From Platycnemis pennipes (Eukaryota > Arthropoda > Insecta > Odonata > Platycnemididae): a stretch of 64,000 nucleotides of DNA. The stretch lies in contig OW121857.1 of assembly GCA_933228895.1 (NCBI GenBank), positions 74,085,672 to 74,149,671 of the forward strand. Reading direction: 5' to 3'. Made by a program: the position numbers and the translations under genes. A model generated the notes under the pieces. The model saw only the letters and a program-made list of their open reading frames with translations, was not told where the DNA came from and ran no database searches. Of this stretch, positions 1-12,133 are shown one piece after another; position 1 is the first letter of the stretch, and each line of letters starts with the position of its first letter.

Positions 1-1445
1 TCACTAGAGATAAGAAATTTCCACATAAAATTTGAACTACAAAGCACTGAGATTCTCAAGTTATTATTTCTCTGCTTTATCGCAGGAAAGAAAATAGGAA
101 CTAAGTTACCACAATGAAAATTCAATAGATTGATTCAACCACTGCAAATGTCTATCCTGTAATGTACATAATAAAATGTCAATGTAAATTGCAATAGCTG
201 ATGAATTAACTTCACTTACCCTTCATTTTAAGTGATTACATTATTCAACATGACATTTTACAATCTGATTTATTTGTCTCTAGCCTAAGTACATACCTTT
301 CATATTTGATGGAATTCCAGTGGTTATCATCCAAGATAAACTATTGGAAAGTCATAACACTGGTGAGATGTACTATCACTTTGCTGAATTGTTCTTAGCC
401 TTGTAAGTCCTCACTTCTCTTAAAGATTTGTGAACATAAATTTGCCCAACTGAGCAATTCAAGACTGCCACAAATGGTCACAGCACATGTGATGCCCTCA
501 ACATGAGTAAGAATTCATTTCTAAAGCGACATAATTCCTACTAATTGATTTAAACAGTAATTTTGTAGGGTTAGGGTAATCAAAAGAATGGTTAAAGCAT
601 TAAATGATAATAATAAATAATATTTCGAAATAATCATGGAAATATTTCATCTCAATTTAAGAACTGAATGCATTTTACTACTATATGTTACCATTATAAA
701 TCTATTTACATAGGTCAATTCTTAAAACAATGAAATACCACTGTGTATTGGTCCACACTTAAATTAACCTAAGGCTATCATAGCTGCTAAGTGCTTTGAA
801 AATAAGCCTTGATTATTAAAATTTTCTCTTTTCAACAGCACAACTTCCTTTCTTAACCACAGTGAACACAGATTAATTAAAGGTCATTATTGACATAGCT
901 GGTGGACTCACTATTGAAACATATCCTCACATCCAAGCTTAAAGCAAGCACTGTTTGTTTTGGAGAAAAAACTACAAACCTAAGTCTGTACCAGTCAAAA
1001 ATTTACAGGAAGAAAATGGGGCTGTTCATTTCCAAAAGACGATGGATCAACTGTCAAATTAAGAGAGAACAAGTAAGAAATAAAATTTGTTTTTCAGCAC
1101 ACAATCCAAGACTAGAACACAAATAATAATCCTTTCAAACAATTATACATGTTACGCCATTGTCAATTAACATATCTTTTCACTTATAAACATCACACAT
1201 GATCTTTGCAGCAGGTGGCCTAGCCGCCTTGTTTCCTTGTAGCAACTCCAAGGTAAAATGGAGATGTGGATGTAGATGCAAGCAAGAGCTACTCAACTAG
1301 GATCAAAGAGTTTCAGATAATGATAAATTAAAGAAAAGGATACTCAAAGCGTTTTAGATCATGTCTACTGCTGATCAATTTGTAACAAGAGTTAACTAAA
1401 CTGAAAAAAAACTCAGATGGTTACATTAGAACAGTTGCCAGAGTA
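1..1445. other. AT-rich stretch with no recognised gene
   Basis: No coding region of plausible composition and no recognisable repeat end was seen. The short open frames here have no domain signature. Its right edge, just before a TTAA at about 1452, corresponds to the point where the right-hand palindrome arm continues past a TTAA-targeted insertion at 54424; beyond about 15 bases the two arms no longer match. Confidence 0.5.
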
Positions 1446-1449
1446 GGTA

Positions 1450-2960
1450 ATAATTTAAACATCAAAATTGTAATTATCAACGTTGCATGAAGTTTCAAAT
1501 TCTTTGGGTTGTCATGTTCATTCACAATACTGTTTCCTTAGAAGGAATTGTATATCTTCTAATTTTGCCTCCTGAACTTTAAATGATATATGTTTTGGGC
1601 TCATCTGTTTGCCAGGTAGGTAGGTAAGTTTTCCTAATTCAGAAAAAGGTTTTAGTTTTCATTCTTTATTTTTCATAAATGTCTCCATCTAAGTCTTTAT
1701 TAAAAAGAAAAAACATTGATTATAATTCTAAAAAATAAAACATGAACCAGACTGCCATGTGTAAAACCTAGTTAGGGTTACACCTTTACAACAGATCCGA
1801 GCGAGCATAAGTTTTAAGGTTATACGTTTTTTTAGGTTGACTCATGCGATGGGAAAATTGAGAGGTGTCATCTCAACCAACTGAGAAGTAGGTATCCTAA
1901 CATAAGTTTACAGTTAACCTGGGTTGAGGAATTGTATAACCATATGCTACTTTCAAAGTAAGATTAACAATTTTCCTGCAAGAAAAATTGTATTAGTCTT
2001 CAAATAAATATTTTTAAAATAGCCTAACATTGTACCACATAGTATTTTATCTTACTTTAATGATGCTTCCTATACCTTTGTTACTGGCACCTAGCAAATA
2101 AAACATATTAATATTTTAATAAAAACATGCATATTGTTTTGGAAATCTTTCACACTAATGGTCAGAAGTGGTAAGTCAAGAGGAGACAATTTAATTGGCG
2201 CAAAGTTCACAGATAAACATGTTCTTGAATTTTAATATTGTCCAAGGAAAAGTTAATATGCAGTACTTATGGATCAGTGCCAACAACACCAGTACATGTC
2301 AAAGCAAAAGATGGTTGGTAGGACCTACATAACCGACCTCAGGATGAAATCAGGAAATGAAAATATAGGATTAGGAGCCAAGGGGTGAATTTGCTGTCAA
2401 TGAAAATCAACACTTTTTCGCAGATTAAGTATTCTGCTCCTCTTTGAAGAAAAGATTTAATATTTCCTATATTTGTTTCAAAGAATATATCACTAAAAGT
2501 GGAAACTTTTCATTTAAATTACATGCTCAATTCATGAACTTTTCACTCCAGTGCATTATTTTGAGCAATATTTTTGGCATGCAAATGTGACTCATGTTTA
2601 ATGCTATAAGTGGTAATTACACTGTTTAACTCTCAAGTGAGTCTAGCTGGCAACATCATACCAATTACTAAGCCTAAAGACATGTTACATTTTCACACCA
2701 TTGTAATAGGGACCAGTTCCTTAGTCATGCACTCACTGTGGTTTCTCAGAAAGATGATGCCCAGAAAATCACTCACAAACACTGGATTTTAATTGCACAG
2801 GTACAGAGACATCTCCCAGATTCAAATAATAAATTGCCATAGGCCAAACACTACGAAGTTGTTGGGATTTTACAAAATGAACCACAATTGTAGAATGTTA
2901 CCTACTTGTCTGGTTAAATTTCATTTTGCCAAGTTTGGTTAGCTCATTTTGATCAAATTT
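1450..2960 (+). repeat. Outer block of large inverted duplication, left arm
   Basis: Reads as the reverse complement of 42590-42770 plus 49725-50486. Examples are the segment around 1741-1770 ending in CATGAACCAGACTGCC, matched at 50305-50320, and GTACAGAGACATCTC at 2801, matched near 42750-42765. By eye the similarity is about 75-85 percent with indels. It holds a 115-bp insertion (1797-1911) absent from the right arm. A stretch of about 330 bp (2465-2795) is absent from the right arm at the place where a LINE inserted. No coding function seen. Confidence 0.75.
1797..1911 (+). repeat. 115-bp dispersed repeat, copy 1
   Basis: Starts CCGAGCGAGCATA and ends GTTTACAGTT. A second copy, about 85-90 percent alike, lies at 3602-3706. 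The homologous right arm lacks it and runs straight through, so it inserted after the duplication. No tRNA promoter boxes or clear terminal repeats seen; a small MITE or a gypsy-derived fragment are both possible. Confidence 0.6.
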
Positions 2961-3600
2961 CCATAACTACATATAACCTCACTTATGAAACATGCAGTGG
3001 ACAACTAAAAAAAATTTCATATGTGAGGAAGTTTCATAACAGAGGTGTCATAGTAAGGGAACACGAAACCCTTTTCAAATGTCCAATTCAATCTTTTTTT
3101 TCATGGTTTCAATTGCATGTTTAGATTCAGGCAAATGAAGCCTAATAATTTATTGTATTACAAGCAACTATACAAATAAATGTATTTTCATGATACCTAG
3201 AAAGAAACAGTGTGCACCTGCAATCCTGAAATTACCTAAGATCTGCTCTTAAAGTTGAAATTCTTGATCTAATAGTTAGCATTCCTGACACTAGACCAGC
3301 AGGGCCTAGTTTCAATTAATGCTTGGCACATTTCGTAATGGTGTTCATTGTCAGTTCATCTTCTACATACAAGCACCAGCTTATGCAGGAGTACTGATTG
3401 CTAAAAAATCTGCTGTGAATAATAGGCAATTTTTTTCCTTTACCAACTAGTTTTCTTCTTAAACAGAATACACTAAGTATGAACAGTGATCTAACTGAAA
3501 ATAGTTTGTTTCTATCAAATATCAGAGAGCAATTTGTATTAGAAGTAAGATATTGTTATTCATTGAGCCATTTTGAATTAATTACTAAGTTGGGATTATA
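2961..3600. other. Unassigned AT-rich sequence
   Basis: No gene, repeat end or arm match was recognised. It lies between an arm block and the gypsy fragment, so it may be a diverged part of the left arm. Confidence 0.4.
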
Positions 3601-3601
3601 G

Positions 3602-3706
3602 GTCCGAGCGAGCATAGGGTTTTTAAGGTTGACTCGGGCGATGGGAAAATTGAGAGGTGTCATCTCAACCAATTGATAAGTAGGTATCCTAGCATAAGTT
3701 TACAGT
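3602..3706 (+). repeat. 115-bp dispersed repeat, copy 2
   Basis: Same sequence class as 1797-1911, sharing ATGGGAAAATTGAGAGGTGT and the GTTTACAGTT end. It runs directly into the gypsy pol remnant, so either the repeat is part of that retrotransposon or the element was broken next to it. Confidence 0.6.
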
Positions 3707-4343
3707 TTCCTCAACAGGCACAATGTGATCGGGAGAGAGAGAGAGCGCAGAGACGAGCGGAGTTGGCCCCATTAATATTGGAGCTACTCTCAGTACCTAA
3801 TCGACCTACCAGTCCTGAGCCTGGACCATCCAGAACCTCAAACTCAAATGAGGCTTCATTTGATGTAGACACAGATGAACCTGGCAGGGAAGAAGCTCCA
3901 CGCAGCAGTAGGCCCAAGCAAACAATTAGGCCCCCATCCCATCTCAGGGATTTCCAGCTTAATACATAGGGGGGGATGATGGATCCTTTGATGCTCTTGG
4001 TACTATTTTCATGTGAACTTGTGCCATAATATTATTATGATGTGAACTTGTGCTCTTGATATTATTTTGATGTGCTTTTGATTAGAACTAAGAAATACTG
4101 GCATGCTCTTAATTAAAATGGGGGAGGATGTTATGTATTAATTTATATTATAGTTGTGATGTTTGTATTGTGGTTACGCTGTCTGCCATGATGAATTTAT
4201 TTTGAGAGTCTTTTGTTTTCTGTTCATTGTCAGATTTCGGGGTGTTCACGCATTCTCGTGTTCCGACAGTCATGGCGTGCAGACATACAGCGTGTTCAGT
4301 TTATGTAACCATGTGAGTGAGAAATAAATATTGCTCCCACAAC
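3707..4343 (+). mobile_element. Ty3/gypsy-type LTR retrotransposon, 3' end remnant
   Basis: The plus-strand frame ending at 3969 is rich in Arg, Pro, Glu and Ser and closes with a segment typical of the C-terminal tail of gypsy pol (RPPSHLRDF). After about 160 bp of 3' untranslated sequence comes a purine tract (AAAATGGGGGAGGA), then a probable LTR beginning TGTTATGTATTAA at about 4129 and ending in CCCACA near 4343, with an AATAAA signal at 4323-4328. Only the pol tail and one LTR-like unit are present; protease, RT and integrase are absent. The LTR would be short (about 215 bp). Family is inferred from layout rather than from a catalytic domain. Confidence 0.55.
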
Positions 4344-4449
4344 GGCTGGTGGCTTAATAGGAAAAAGGACTCAACAGGTTTGAATGTAATTATAGAAAAA
4401 AGACTTCCAACATATCACATGCCAAGAATAATATAACATAGAATATTAA

Positions 4450-6686
4450 CCCCTCAAGCGCGGAGGACATTTAATTAAATCCCATCCCAGCGGCCGGAGG
4501 AAATTTAAATGATTTCAGCTTTTTGGCATTGTATCATTCAATAATTAATAACTTTCAACATATGATACCAATTTTTTGTGAACTTTTGCAAAACTATGTT
4601 TTTATATACGCTAAACTTTGAAATGAATTGGATCAACATTTATCGTTTTTTCCTCGTTCTCTCTATACAATGTATACGTTTTAAGTTTTCAAAGTGTTAT
4701 ATTTTTTTTGTTAATTTTTAATCGATCCTTAATGTACATACTTTGTATTTTATTGATAGAGACATACTTAAGTTTCGCAGAAAATTGTATGGACTTCATA
4801 ATCCTACGGTTACTTTCCATATGATTACCCGTACCGATAACATAAAAATTCGCAACGTCGTATATTTCTTTGGCTCTGAAAGATTATTTCCTATTCATTT
4901 CATGCAGAAATCCACGTTTAGTGGTGTAAAATGTTAGTAAGGAATTATATTTATATGACGTTACCTTAGTAATTCTGCTTCATGTGATAAGGTTCGAAGC
5001 AATCCAAGCACAAACCTACTGCACACGGTTCACACCAGTAAACGCTGTCTCTTCTTTTCCCATGCTTTGCACACACTGCACACCTCTTTTGGGGCTTTGC
5101 TTTCTTCCCAGCTGCGGGAATCCTCCTCCTATTGACGTTGTCTTGTTTGAGTTAGCTGGAGTGATTTTTGAAGGAAATACAGTATCTTTTCCTGTGTACA
5201 CCAGAAAGGACCATAGGTAGCCGGTATTTGCATCACAAAGCTCATAGGTCTTGATTCCAAACTTTGATGCCTTCAGAGGAATGTACTGCTTGAAGGACAG
5301 CCTACCCTTCCATAGTGTCAACGACTCATCAATTGAAATGTTGCGATTTGGTAAAAAATGTGTCTGAAATTTTTTATTTAGATGTTCAATTACGGGAAAA
5401 ATCTTTTTTAGCTTGGGAGGACTACGTTAATCTTCTTCCTCATTGTTGTTGAAATGAAGGAATTTACAAATTATCTCGAACCGGTCTCTTGAAATTACAT
5501 CCCCAAAACCTGGAGTAGATATAACTCTCTTTGTGGAAAAGTAAGCTCGAAGTGTTGGCTTCTGAACAATTCCCATGAGCATGAATAGTCCTATGGTAAT
5601 GTATAATTCTTCTGCTGTCACAGGTTTCCAAGCAGTTATTCTTGACTTTCACGAAAAGAGGGGCTCAATAGATGAAATCTGTCGGTCAGCATAACGATTC
5701 GTTTCTAAAACAATTTCACGAACAAATTCCTCGTCAAAAAATAACAGAAAAATATCCATTGGATTGGACAAAGTTTTGGCTACGCCTTGAGGTCCGAAAC
5801 CACCAACAAATGTTTCTCTGTTACCTAAATAATTTTTCATACCCTCCCACACCAAGGTTTCGACTACATCCGCATCCTCCACTTCATCATTAATTGGCTG
5901 GAGTGTATCCATTTCAGAGCGATCATTGATGTAATTTTCTTCGTCACTTTCCGAACTTACACTGTCGTCAGAATCACTTGCAAGTAATACTTCTGTTATT
6001 TCCTCGTCACTTGGAAGTGGTAGTCTTTTTCTACTTGTGGAAGCCATTACAACGTAATTATAAAAACTGCTTGCTGGAATTGCAAAAGAGGAAAATGCTA
6101 TCGCACAGTAAGATAGGACACTACACACCATGAAAGGTTCCAGTGGACTGAACAACTTGGTTTCGAAACTCCTTCGAGGGATGAGTAAAGATTTTGAGGG
6201 GGCTCAGTTTATGCTGACTGTTTATGTCCACTTTAATCTTCAAAGATTATGGACTGTGAATGAAAAAGCAAAAAAACGCAGAGCAAAGCACATGGCCCCT
6301 TCGCTTGGGACTGACGCGAAGAAGAAAACATTCAGACTGCTGACCCTTCTTGACGTCTCACCACTAGAATAGGCACATGATTTCAAGATAGTTAGGAAGG
6401 AGGAACGTAAGGACTGGAGAGATCGTATTCATTTACTCTCGCGTTTGCAAGAGAAAATTAAGTGGAAAATTAAAAACAACTAAAGGGCTAAAAATGTTGT
6501 GTATTTTACTATGCGAAGATAAAACATATCTACACAATATACAGTAAACATATTGGACTAAATATGCAATTTCAGACCGAGAAAAATTATTATATTCGGC
6601 AGTTCAGGAAGCGTACTGGGTACGCATGACGGCGACATACGGTGATTTAAACATGCGTACTGGGTATGCAGGACGGCGTTGAGGTG
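4450..6686 (-). mobile_element. piggyBac element, internally deleted copy 1
   Basis: The left end is TTAA followed by CCCCTCAAGCGCGGAGG. The right end is a diverged inverted copy, GGCGTTGAGGTG, followed by TTAT, a decayed TTAA. Subterminal repeats containing GCGTACTGGGTA occur twice at 6610-6670. The minus strand carries a broken piggyBac transposase. The TTAA target and the transposase identify the superfamily. The element sits just before the point where the left arm resumes matching the right arm (6735), so it probably inserted after the duplication. Confidence 0.75.
4966..6047 (-). pseudogene. piggyBac transposase pseudogene with central deletion
   Basis: Start chosen at the Met of MASTSRKRLPL (6047); an upstream Met in the same frame adds only hydrophobic noise. 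In order: an acidic N-terminus rich in Ser, Asp and Glu; the piggyBac-type segment containing SNPMDIFLLFF; a frameshift near 5640; the stretch TAEELYITIGLFMLMGI; a stop near 5430; then SIDESLTLWKGRLSFKQYIP and the first catalytic Asp in LCDANTGYLW. Immediately after, sequence jumps to the C-terminal cysteine-rich domain (CAVCAKHGK and CEPCAVGLCLDCF), ending at 4966. The segment that should hold the other two catalytic aspartates is deleted. With about 360 codons against some 550-600 in active members it cannot transpose, though its ends could be mobilised in trans. Confidence 0.85.
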
Positions 6687-6734
6687 TTATATAATAAACA
6701 GAATCAAAAACCTAAAATTAATTCAGCACACAAT

Positions 6735-7475
6735 GGGCACAATTCAGAACTAAAACCCCCTCCTTTTTTCCATTATGTTTTTGAATCAAGCCAACTGAAC
6801 CCTGCAAAAACTTTCCCTTTCCCACATCTCCACACTTTCCAATGTCCTTGGAATTAACACCATAACATACTCAAGTATCTTGCCAGACTTCTTGAAAAGA
6901 TTGAATTAGTATCACCAAAAACACTCAAGGCCAAATAAAAAATGACTATATTACTAGGTCTTGTACTTATTTTAATCATTGCATTAATACCCCATGAAAA
7001 ATGACTCACCTGTGAAGAGATACACCATTGGGTATTGCCACATCTGATAGCTCTTAACCTTTCTCTGATTCATTGAAATGTTATTTTCCTTGATCCTTTC
7101 AATCAACATGAAGTCCTGTACTTTGGTCCAAATTCAAGAATGATTCCATCAGCCAGATGGAACCATGATGAAATTGCCAGCAGTCCAGCTTCACAAGCAA
7201 TCTCCTCATCCTTTCTTGGTTTCATGGACCCTGAAGTTCCAATTCTGCCATATTGCCACAAAATAAAGTATCTAAGTAATTTGTCAGCACTTTATGATAT
7301 CTGTTCCTCAATTCCCAAACAATTAGGCACAAAACCAAATTACCTTCATCACAAAGGGACAGCAGGCAATGGTAGCACTATTCTCAATGGGTTTTCAACT
7401 CAACATGAGTTATTAACACACAACTAAAACAAGAATAGCCATTCAAAGATTGAAAACTACTCATGAATACCTTAA
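6735..7475 (+). repeat. Middle block of large inverted duplication, left arm
   Basis: Reverse complement of 38035-38765. The match includes CACCATTGGGTATTGCCACA at about 7030 against the right arm at 38450-38470, and GACTCACCTGTGAAGAG at about 7003. Similarity by eye is about 85 percent. Its right end is cut by an RTE LINE tail at about 7475, where the right arm instead continues into a SINE. No gene recognised. Confidence 0.8.
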
Positions 7476-7870
7476 GGGGTAAAAAGAAAAGGGTGGAAGT
7501 ATTCAAAATGTGGTGCTACAGCAGAATGATGAAGATAAAATGAATCGACCGAGTGACAAACGAAGAAGTCTTAAGAAGAGTGGGAGAAAAGAGGTCTTCT
7601 GAATACCCTAAGAAAAAGACGGGACAACAACTTGATCGGCCACATCATGAGACATGATGGCTTGATGAAGAAAATCATTGAGGGACAAGAGAAATGGAAG
7701 AATGGCAAAGGAAGGACTCGTGCAAGATATATGGAACAGGTGATAAAGGATGTGAAAGAGAAGAATTACGTAAATACGAAGAGATTAGCCGATACAAGAA
7801 CTCAGTGGAGAGCTATGTCAAACCAATCTGAGGATTGATGACTTATGATAATGCTGATTTATATTATTAT
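7475..7870 (+). mobile_element. RTE-type LINE, 3' end fragment
   Basis: The plus strand encodes the C-terminal end of an RTE-like polyprotein, in pieces separated by frameshifts: a segment containing MMKIKWIDRVTNEEVLRR-like residues, then GHIMRHDGLMKKI, GKGRTRARYMEQV and the terminal WRAMSNQSED before the stop at about 7838. The end is an ATT-rich simple tract. The same terminus occurs at 17678-17843, 42785-42894, 52721-52806 and 55261-55330, so this is a common family in the genome. It is severely 5'-truncated, as usual for LINEs. Confidence 0.8.
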
Positions 7871-7984
7871 TATTAATTAATAGTAATAATATAAATGCAT
7901 CTGCCCGAGTCTAAAAGATTCTCGCATAAACTTAGAACACTTATGTTGAAAAAAGAACTGTATTTGTAATTTCATAGCCTAACA

Positions 7985-9483
7985 TGATTCCTGAGCCACT
8001 GTAAATAATAAAATTCCATAAATACCCTACGGACGCACAAATCTCAAACAATTTTACCCCAAACCGAGAAGCTTTCATGGGAATATATTGTTTCCAAGAA
8101 AGTCTACCTTACCACAATAACAAAGATTCATCAGCACTGACTTCCTTTCCCAGCACATACACTTTTTTCGAATTTATTTTTTGCATATTCACTAACTGGT
8201 AGAATTTTATACAGTTTTTGATCCCTTTTTACCATTTCCTCATTGGTGTTATCCCCAAAATGAAGAAATTTAGTCAGTAATGAAAATAATTATTCGCTAT
8301 TTACATTGGGAAAAAATTGAGTTTCTAATATATGTTGTCCACTAAAATACATTCTGAGGCTTGGTTTCTGAATTATTCCCATCAACATAAGCAAACCTAG
8401 GAATACCCTTATTTCTCTCAGAGTTTGTGGAACTCATTTTTGAAAGTGCAATTTTTTTTGTGCCAAGATTTTTTCTTTCTCATGAGCAAGAAAGTGGACT
8501 GCATAGTGGTTTATTTCAGTCACTATTATTGTAATTAGATCATCATAAAAAAATAACTCAAAATAATCCAGGGGATCAGTAGCACACTGAACAAGCACTT
8601 TTTGTTTCCCAAGCAAATCACACGCAAAAGGCACAGGAGGATTAGCACTGTCGATCTCTTCCCAATTCTTATCTTGAATATTCACTGACAATTGAGACGG
8701 TTCTTCTTCTTCAGAACTAGAATCCATAGAGTAGCCAATCAAATCCTCAGACATTGTATCTGAACATCCGGCACTCTCTTCTTCCAGAACATCAAGCACT
8801 AGCTCATCCGACAACTCACGTGAGCTAAAAGCCATGGTTAACTAAAGAGGGGTTCAGCAACGGGACGGTCCCAACGAAGAAGTAAAACTAAGCCCCCAAT
8901 TCAACCATAGGCATCAGGTTAACTATATCCTTATATTCAGACATCGTAAATAAGATACCAGAGCTGACAGGTCTTCAAAGTTCCTAGAAGCATTGAGTGA
9001 CCATGCCTGGAGGGACCGTGGCTTCGTGATCATTATCACGATGAAAGAGAAAGGAAATGTTGACACAGAACAACAGATAACTAGGAACAGACAAAAGCAT
9101 TCAGCATCAACACGCACGTATCATCTCTCTGGAAGCTCATAAAGGAAATCGTGAGTGGAAAAAAATACGTTCATATGAGGACACCAGACACTGGGCTGCG
9201 AGTGAGCCTTCCCTTTCCCAATCATGAGTTGAAAGAAACCTTTTTACATAGGTAAACATTAACACATAGATAGGAGGACTAGAACGAAGACAGAAGGCAT
9301 TGGACCACATATATACTCACTCAAATTAAATATATTGAGCGTGAGCGATAAGAATTCCCAATGAAAAACCTGGACGCAAGCGGTGCTCCACACATGCTTG
9401 AGACATGGATTACAGCGGACGCAGATGGTATGTCGCACATGCTGAGAGATTAAATACCTCCATTTAAAGTCACGCTTGAGGGG
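7985..9483 (-). mobile_element. piggyBac element, truncated copy 2
   Basis: The right end reads CACGCTTGAGGGG followed by TTAA at 9484-9487, the inverted counterpart of the CCCCTCAAGCG end at 4450. The minus strand carries the 5' half of a piggyBac transposase. The left terminus was not found, so the element is truncated there; about 7985 is where protein similarity fades. It belongs to the same terminal family as copy 1 but its protein has diverged a good deal. Confidence 0.65.
7990..8835 (-). pseudogene. piggyBac transposase pseudogene, N-terminal half
   Basis: Starts at MAFSSRELSD (8835). An acidic leader containing EEESAGCSDTMSED and SSSEEEEPSQ is followed by the piggyBac N-terminal segment with DPLDYFELFFYDDLI. 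The frame ends at 8434. Downstream, in other frames, LMLMGIIQKPSLRMYFSG and KFLHFGDN are recognisable, matching the order in copy 1. Similarity fades near 7990, around the region before the first catalytic Asp. All three catalytic aspartates and the cysteine-rich tail are missing. Confidence 0.75.
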
Positions 9484-9487
9484 TTAA

Positions 9488-10314
9488 TCTTCTAACCAGA
9501 GCAATTTACCATTCATAAATCTAAAGTTAAAATAAGCAATAGGTGATAATTAAAGATATCTAAGTCATCCACCACCTGTCCTTGACTGTATTGAGGAAGA
9601 ACAGGAGGGGAAGTCTGTCTACAGATATCCTGTCGCATCCAGCGAATAACACAAAAAAACTGACCAACAAGATATTTTCATATACATTTTGGTGTGACTA
9701 AAAGTGTGTTGAAGTTAATTTGCTTATTTATAAATTACTACGTAGTTGAATGCCTTTCGAAATAATCTCAATGGAGTCTAACAACCAGTTCCATTGGTAA
9801 AGTCAGTATTTTGTCCCTCACTGTCATTGAGCCGAAGAGCTGTGCTGTCTCGGTAATGATTGGAGAATTTGTCAAGTAAAAATAAGGTAAATGACCTCAT
9901 TACAAGCCAATTTCAATGATTGTACTGTAGTAACAAAGTTTGGAGTCCAGTACACTTGATTGAAACTCAAAGAGTGAATATCTCGATTCATACTTATGTG
10001 ATCAATGCATTTATTTAACATATCATTTAATAATGTATTAAAATTAACTCAAACTGTGTTTTGATAACAAAATGAATTGGTTCTCTCATCATAAGCATTT
10101 CAGAAACAATGTACTAAAATACTTTTATCAAAATAATTTTCTTTCTATAATAATAGATAGAGTTTTCCACAGATAAATCAGCATTTGGGAGATATTCCTA
10201 GCATAAAGGACAATCCTTAAAAAAATTACATTGGCACAAATATAAGCTAAGATTATAGCCAGTAATTATGATTCTTGCATCACACTTAAATAACAATTAT
10301 TTATTTTTAAATTT
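9488..10314. other. Unassigned AT-rich sequence
   Basis: No gene, element end or arm match was recognised between the piggyBac TTAA and the next LINE tail. Confidence 0.4.
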
Positions 10315-10884
10315 CTACCGGTGAAGGTAGGCCTAAATGGACATTTAATTTTCCTAAACTCCTACATTTCACACAAAGACCCTCTTCAGAACTCATACCT
10401 CCTACCTCCCTTCATTCTATCCAAGCTACCTGTTTTTCTTCTCCCTCTTCCCCACTTCACACCAACATTCTCCCCTCAATCATATCTTATAAAAACACCA
10501 TTGCCCTTAATTACCTTCTCCACCCACCCTTTCTGCCTTCTCTTAATTTCACCTATCACATCTCTTTCCTCTCCTACCAATTCTATCACTTAATGGTTTG
10601 TCTTCCTTTCGACCCACTCCACTTTCTCCATGCGTCTCCACACCCACATCTCAAAAGCCCTAAGTGTATTTTCATCTACTTTCCGCAAAACCCATGTTTC
10701 CACATCATACAGTGTTCTATTATAAGCTTTTTACTAGTCATTTCTTTACTTCCCTATGCATCGTCCCTTTCATTAGTTCATGCCCTCGAGTAAAAGCCTC
10801 TTTTGCCATTGCGATTCTCCTGCTCACTTCAATGCTGCTTTGCCTTTTTTCCTACAACACACTACCTAGATACTTAAACATCAT
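10315..10884 (-). mobile_element. RTE-type LINE, 5'-truncated 3' end
   Basis: Closely follows 55417-55980, the 3' end of the nearly full-length RTE LINE. Both share CCGGTGAAGGTAGG at the 3' edge, GGACATTTAATT, and the pyrimidine-rich antisense of the C-terminal region. The minus-strand reading frame is broken by several indels and stops. It is truncated about 570 bp from its 3' end, where it abuts a short sequence also found inverted at 26588-26638. Confidence 0.8.
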
Positions 10885-10885
10885 T

Positions 10886-10932
10886 AGGACTTCTGCAGAT
10901 CTCGACATCAAACTGTGTAACAAACAAAAATT
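10886..10932 (+). repeat. Short segment shared in inverted orientation with 26588-26638
   Basis: The plus-strand translation contains IRTSADLDIKLCNKQ, identical to the minus-strand translation at 26588-26635. It abuts a LINE remnant in both places. It could be a further match between palindrome arms (it fits the nested order) or an unrelated TE fragment. Confidence 0.55.
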
Positions 10933-11613
10933 GTCACATCCCTCTCAGCTTCTCTCTCAAAAACTGACCTTGTCCCTACACCCCAACAACTTCCCACCAA
11001 AACCCTCATACATCCCTCCACATTACTACTTACCGTGTCCTCGAATCTTTCACCACAAGCCTTCCCTAAAAGTGACAGAGGGACTGAATTACTCACAATG
11101 GTGGCAAACTCTTGGGATTTAGGATATATAAACCACAGTCTTTGCTGGCAGTTCCTGACAATACCTGATATGTACCTGACAATGCTGCATATTCAATGAA
11201 AGCTCGGTGCAAATGGTAAGTTAAAATGGATGGATAAGTAATGGTAAAGGATGGAAAATGTTAAGTTAAAGTGCTGGGATAGGGGGCTTGTGTGTTCATG
11301 TTACCCCTAGAGCAGTACTGAGGGGAGGAATGAAAATTGCTTCTTGTAGGGCCACTTATGTTAGATAGGTCCAAGGCTAGGAGTCAAACAAAAGTTAAGC
11401 CATGTGCCATACCTGCAACCTGTTCCTCCATCCATCCTCCTCCTTAGCAGATGTTTACACGGACTATAGAATGATTAGTTTCATCTAAGCAGGTATTTGC
11501 CAACATGAGGTCGCTCATTATGAGAACCTTGGGCATGGATGTAAAAAGGTTAATGAATAGCTTAATGTGGAGATTTAAGAGCTTAATCATGTTTCCTAAG
11601 GGTCTCAGTCCTG

Positions 11614-11928
11614 GGGGGTTGTGTTTGAAACCGTCGAGATTATCTTGAATACGTAACCAAGAAGTCACGTGGTATAAACACCAATGATTTGAAAATTTGC
11701 TGAATTTGAATTGCTCATAATAATCTCAATCACTGGTTTTTACTTGAGTTTTTCTCATCTGTCTCGACCTGTAGAGCCCCTAAATGAGATATAACACAAG
11801 TGTAAGCAATGAATGAGGTGTTATCAACGGTTTTAGCACACCAAATTTGCGAAGCATTCGTGTTTATACCACGTGACTCCTTGGTTACCTATTCGAGATA
11901 ACCCCGATGGTTTCAAACACAGGCCCCC
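11614..11928. mobile_element. 315-bp MITE with about 65-bp inverted termini
   Basis: One side reads GGGGGTTGTGTTTGAAACC and continues with AAGTCACGTGGTATAAACAC. The other side is its inverted counterpart, with GTGTTTATACCACGTGACT and GGTTTCAAACACAGGCCCCC. The interior has no coding capacity. The right arm passes through the site uninterrupted, giving an empty site (CCTG joined to GACTC). Superfamily cannot be assigned because the target duplication is unclear. Confidence 0.75.
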
Positions 11929-12133
11929 TTGACTCTTATGAAGGAGAACAAGAAAATATTGGAAGTCTTCGAAATGTATGTGAGGAGGAGAATACAGAGC
12001 GTAGAGTGGATGGAAAGGAAGATGAAATAAGAGGTTTTGTACACAATTGGGGAGAAGAGAATGTTAATTCATGGTATAAGATGTCACTTTGTGAAAATGA
12101 GAGATTCATGAGGAGGACCAAAACAAAGAACAT

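Noticed and set aside
5016..5321. Small independent gene of 101 codons
   Set aside because: It is the remnant of the piggyBac transposase around the internal deletion.
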